Below the pieces are notes generated by a model. The model saw nothing but the letters and a program-made list of their open reading frames with translations. It was not told the DNA's origin and ran no database searches. 64,000 nt of DNA from JACNKJ01 sp964440095 (GTDB lineage Bacteria; Krumholzibacteriota; Krumholzibacteriia; JACNKJ01), in contig CAYTPZ010000002.1 in assembly GCA_964440095.1 (NCBI GenBank), forward strand, positions 58,472 to 122,471, written 5' to 3'. Within the stretch, counting starts at the first letter, position 1. Each line of letters opens with the position of its first letter. Position numbers and translations under genes: made by a program. Shown here in pieces: positions 61,789 to 64,000 of the stretch.

Positions 61789-63030
61789 ATGAAACGAGTC
61801 CTTTTCGCACTGTTCGGACTTCTCTTGCTTTCGACCTGGATGCTCGTCGGTTGCTCGAGCTCGAGCGATCCGGGTGAAGGCGATCCGCCCGCGCTAGCTT
61901 ATGTCGGTTCGGACGCCTGCGCCGAGTGTCACTCCGGAACTCGCGGCGTAGATTACTATACGCCCTGGCAGCAGTCCGGACATCCTTACAAGCTCGTGAA
62001 GGTCGATGGTGAAGCTCCGGTGGATTCCTATCCGGACTTCGCGCAGTTCCCCAACGATTCCGCGCTTGATGTTCCCGGCGGCTATACCTGGGACGATATC
62101 AGCTACGTGATCGGCGGTTACGGTTGGAAGATGCGCTGGATCGCCAACGACGGAGCCATCATCACGGGTATCGAAAACAACCAGTACAATTTCGAGACCG
62201 ATGCCTACTCGGACTACCATTTTGATGATCCCGACGGCACCAAGCCCTACGATTGTGGTACCTGCCACACGACTGGCTGGGTCGCCGACACGGACTGGGA
62301 TACCGATGGCGACACGTCGGACAATCAGGACGGCATGGCCAAGATGGCCGGCACCTTCTTCGCCGGCGGCGTGCACTGCGAAGCCTGCCACGGCATGGGT
62401 AGCCAGCACGTCTTCAGCCGCGACTACGACATGAACGTGGACAGCAGTTCCGAGGACTGCGGTCGTTGCCATACGCGCGGCGGCGACAACGGCGTTTCGC
62501 ATGGTGGCGAAATCATCGAGGCCTCCGGCTTCTTCATCAAGCACCACGAGCAGTACGACGAGTGGGCTCACTCGCCGCATAGCTCAGTCGGCGGACCGGG
62601 TTGCGTCGACTGCCACGATCCTCACGCTTCCGTGAAGTTCGACGATGACGCCATGGGCGAGGGTGTCAAGGCCGCGGGCGACTGCGGAAACTGTCACACG
62701 ACTCAGGCCGGCTATCAGAAGCACAACGGCGCTGCCGATTGTGTCGACTGCCACATGGCCAAGGCCAGCAAGAGCGCTGTGAAGATTCACGAGTACCAGG
62801 GCGACATCCGAACCCACCTCTTCGCCATCAACACCGGCTCGGTGGGTAAGACCGAGATGTTCAATACGGAAGGCTCCGAGGTCTACCAGGACGGCGAAGG
62901 CATGTCCGCGGTGACCCTGGACTTCGCCTGCTACGGCTGCCACCAGGACGGCGAAGGCAACGGCGGCACTGCCTCGGAGAGGACTCTTCAGGAGCTCTCC
63001 GACTTCGCCCAGGACATGCACGTCGAGTAG
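61789..63030 (+). CDS. Eight-heme cytochrome c lipoprotein
   Basis: 413 residues. The lipobox LVGCSSSS follows a hydrophobic signal (LFALFGLLLLSTWML), so the mature N-terminal Cys about residue 22 should be lipidated. Eight CxxCH motifs follow (CAECH, CGTCH, CEACH, CGRCH, CVDCH, CGNCH, CVDCH, CYGCH). Extra conserved His and WKMRWIANDG-like strands suggest a cytochrome c554/octaheme-like fold. Divergent from the porin operon across a 264-base spacer. I infer an outer-membrane, perhaps surface-exposed, electron carrier. The gene is followed by an intrinsic terminator. Confidence 0.9.
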   Translation: MKRVLFALFGLLLLSTWMLVGCSSSSDPGEGDPPALAYVGSDACAECHSGTRGVDYYTPWQQSGHPYKLVKVDGEAPVDSYPDFAQFPNDSALDVPGGYTWDDISYVIGGYGWKMRWIANDGAIITGIENNQYNFETDAYSDYHFDDPDGTKPYDCGTCHTTGWVADTDWDTDGDTSDNQDGMAKMAGTFFAGGVHCEACHGMGSQHVFSRDYDMNVDSSSEDCGRCHTRGGDNGVSHGGEIIEASGFFIKHHEQYDEWAHSPHSSVGGPGCVDCHDPHASVKFDDDAMGEGVKAAGDCGNCHTTQAGYQKHNGAADCVDCHMAKASKSAVKIHEYQGDIRTHLFAINTGSVGKTEMFNTEGSEVYQDGEGMSAVTLDFACYGCHQDGEGNGGTASERTLQELSDFAQDMHVE

Positions 63031-63080
63031 GGCTACACTTCCGAAGGACTTGTAATTCCTTCGAAGGCTCTCATTCATGG

Positions 63081-63108
63081 GGACCGCGCTTCGGCGCGGT
63101 CCTTTTTT
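63081..63108 (+). terminator. Intrinsic terminator
   Basis: GGACCGCGC and GCGCGGTCC form a perfect 9-bp stem with a UUCG tetraloop, followed by six T. It ends the cytochrome lipoprotein transcript. Confidence 0.93.
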
Positions 63109-63172
63109 CTATAGCTGAAACTGGCGTGGGCGGGCATCGTAGATGGTCAAGACCCGCTCACCAGGAGATTCC

Positions 63173-63892
63173 ATGAAACGCTTGTTGATCCTGACCTGCC
63201 TGCTGCTGCCCCTCTTCGCGCTCGCGGATGATCCTTCGTCGAGTGATCTGCTCGAGACCGCTTTCGCGCGCATCGACACGAATGACGAGCGCTTTCAGCC
63301 ATACAGTTTCATCTACGAGATCCACAGCTTCATCCGTGCCGGCGACGACGAACTCGAGGAAGAGTACTTCGAGCGCGGGCGCATCAGAGCCTTTTCGCCG
63401 GACTCCACCGAGACCGAAGTGCTTGAGGAGCGGACAATCTTCGGCGGCGAGGATGAATCGGAAGAGGAGGCTGCGGCGGAAGTGAAGGTCGGCGACGGGG
63501 AAGAGTCTGAGGGCGAGGACGAAGGACAGGGGCCGCCCAAGCTCGATGCGGAATTTCGCGAGAAGCACGAATTCCGTTTCGATGAATGGACCGAGCTGGA
63601 CGGCCGCCGTGCTGCTGTCTACAAGATTCGTCCCCGCAAGAAAAAGAAGAACGAATACTGGAAGGGCCAAGTGTGGTTCGCGCCGGAGAAGGGCGAGTTG
63701 CTCGCATACGACCTGGAGCCGGCCAAGAAGCGCTTTGGAATGCGGTCTATGCGGATGCGCAGAAAGTACGCGGACTTCCTCGACCGGGATCTCCCTGCGC
63801 GCATGAACATTGACGTCGAGGTGAAGGTGCCCTTGATCATTCACAAGAAGATCAATATGGAGATGCGCTTCAGTGATTTCGTACTCTTTTGA
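63173..63892 (+). CDS. Secreted protein, LolA/outer-membrane-lipoprotein-sorting-like, function unknown
   Basis: 239 residues from the ATG at 63173 (MKRLLILTCLLLPLFALA, signal peptide) behind AGGAG. The mature part begins with ARIDTNDERFQPYSFIYEIH, has a very acidic segment (about 90-125) followed by a basic patch (IRPRKKKKNEYWKG) and WFAPEKGELLAYDLEPAKK, the pattern of LolA/LppX-like half-barrel proteins. Assignment is by general pattern only. The frame ends at TGA 63890. Confidence 0.6.
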   Translation: MKRLLILTCLLLPLFALADDPSSSDLLETAFARIDTNDERFQPYSFIYEIHSFIRAGDDELEEEYFERGRIRAFSPDSTETEVLEERTIFGGEDESEEEAAAEVKVGDGEESEGEDEGQGPPKLDAEFREKHEFRFDEWTELDGRRAAVYKIRPRKKKKNEYWKGQVWFAPEKGELLAYDLEPAKKRFGMRSMRMRRKYADFLDRDLPARMNIDVEVKVPLIIHKKINMEMRFSDFVLF

Positions 63893-64000
63893 GTATCGCC
63901 AGAAGGGTTAAGAACTATTTCTTCCGAATTGTCAATTCGGTGGTAGGCCCTTCCGGGTTTCGTGTGGGTGTTGGCAAGTCGATTCGCCGATTTCGCCCAT
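63893..64000. other. Spacer at the window edge
   Basis: About 108 bases after the last gene; no gene, tRNA or strong terminator recognised. Confidence 0.6.

Overview
The window is a bacterial chromosome segment of moderately high G+C. About the first 34 kb is one of the longest possible runs of translation and transcription genes. The rest is mixed metabolism, secreted proteins and multiheme cytochromes. The two secreted enzymes at 41236-43428 and 48468-51362 end in an NPFNP...GxYxxxL FlgD-like/T9SS-type C-terminal domain, which is typical of FCB-group bacteria (Eisenbacteria, Krumholzibacteriota, Latescibacterota and relatives). With the mitochondrial-EFG1-type EF-G and the multiheme cytochromes, I infer an uncultured FCB-group lineage. 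No 16S gene is present, so the phylum is a guess.

Layout, 1-34 kb (all +): 3' part of cysS; tRNA-Thr/Tyr/Gly/Thr; tuf copy 1; rpmG; tRNA-Trp; secE-nusG; rplK-rplA-rplJ-rplL; rpoB-rpoC; rpsL-rpsG-fusA-tuf copy 2; the S10 operon (rpsJ, rplD, rplW, rplB, rpsS, rplV, rpsC, rplP, rpmC, rpsQ); the spc operon (rplN to rplO, secY, adk, map, infA, rpmJ); and the alpha operon (rpsM, rpsK, rpsD, rpoA, rplQ), closed by a clear terminator at 34252-34278. rplC (L3) is missing from its invariant place between rpsJ and rplD. The two tuf genes are identical over 1207 bp. fusA sits behind a strong intrinsic terminator that ends six bases before its start codon, and its codon usage differs from its neighbours.

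Layout, 34-55 kb: a metal permease fused to an HMA domain, ferritin, a structured intergenic region (possible ncRNA), a minus-strand operon of a second, mitochondrial-type EF-G with a small P-loop ATPase, an MFS transporter with a missing N-terminus, a truncated-looking low-G+C ORF, a secreted PHP-domain metallohydrolase, a small secreted protein, pyruvate:ferredoxin oxidoreductase, a VOC protein, a secreted subtilase, a split lysine-ketoglutarate reductase/saccharopine dehydrogenase operon, and a TetR regulator.

Layout, 55-64 kb: an electron-transfer locus with 37 c-type heme motifs in four proteins. It has a 15-heme/cytochrome-b fusion, a six-heme NapC/NirT-type membrane cytochrome, an eight-heme periplasmic protein, an outer-membrane barrel and an eight-heme lipoprotein. 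Together these look like a quinone-to-outside electron conduit.

Six intergenic spacers carry a family of inverted arrays of 7-bp units (CCGCTAA-like on one arm, TTAGCGG-like on the other), mostly next to stop codons, tRNAs or terminators.
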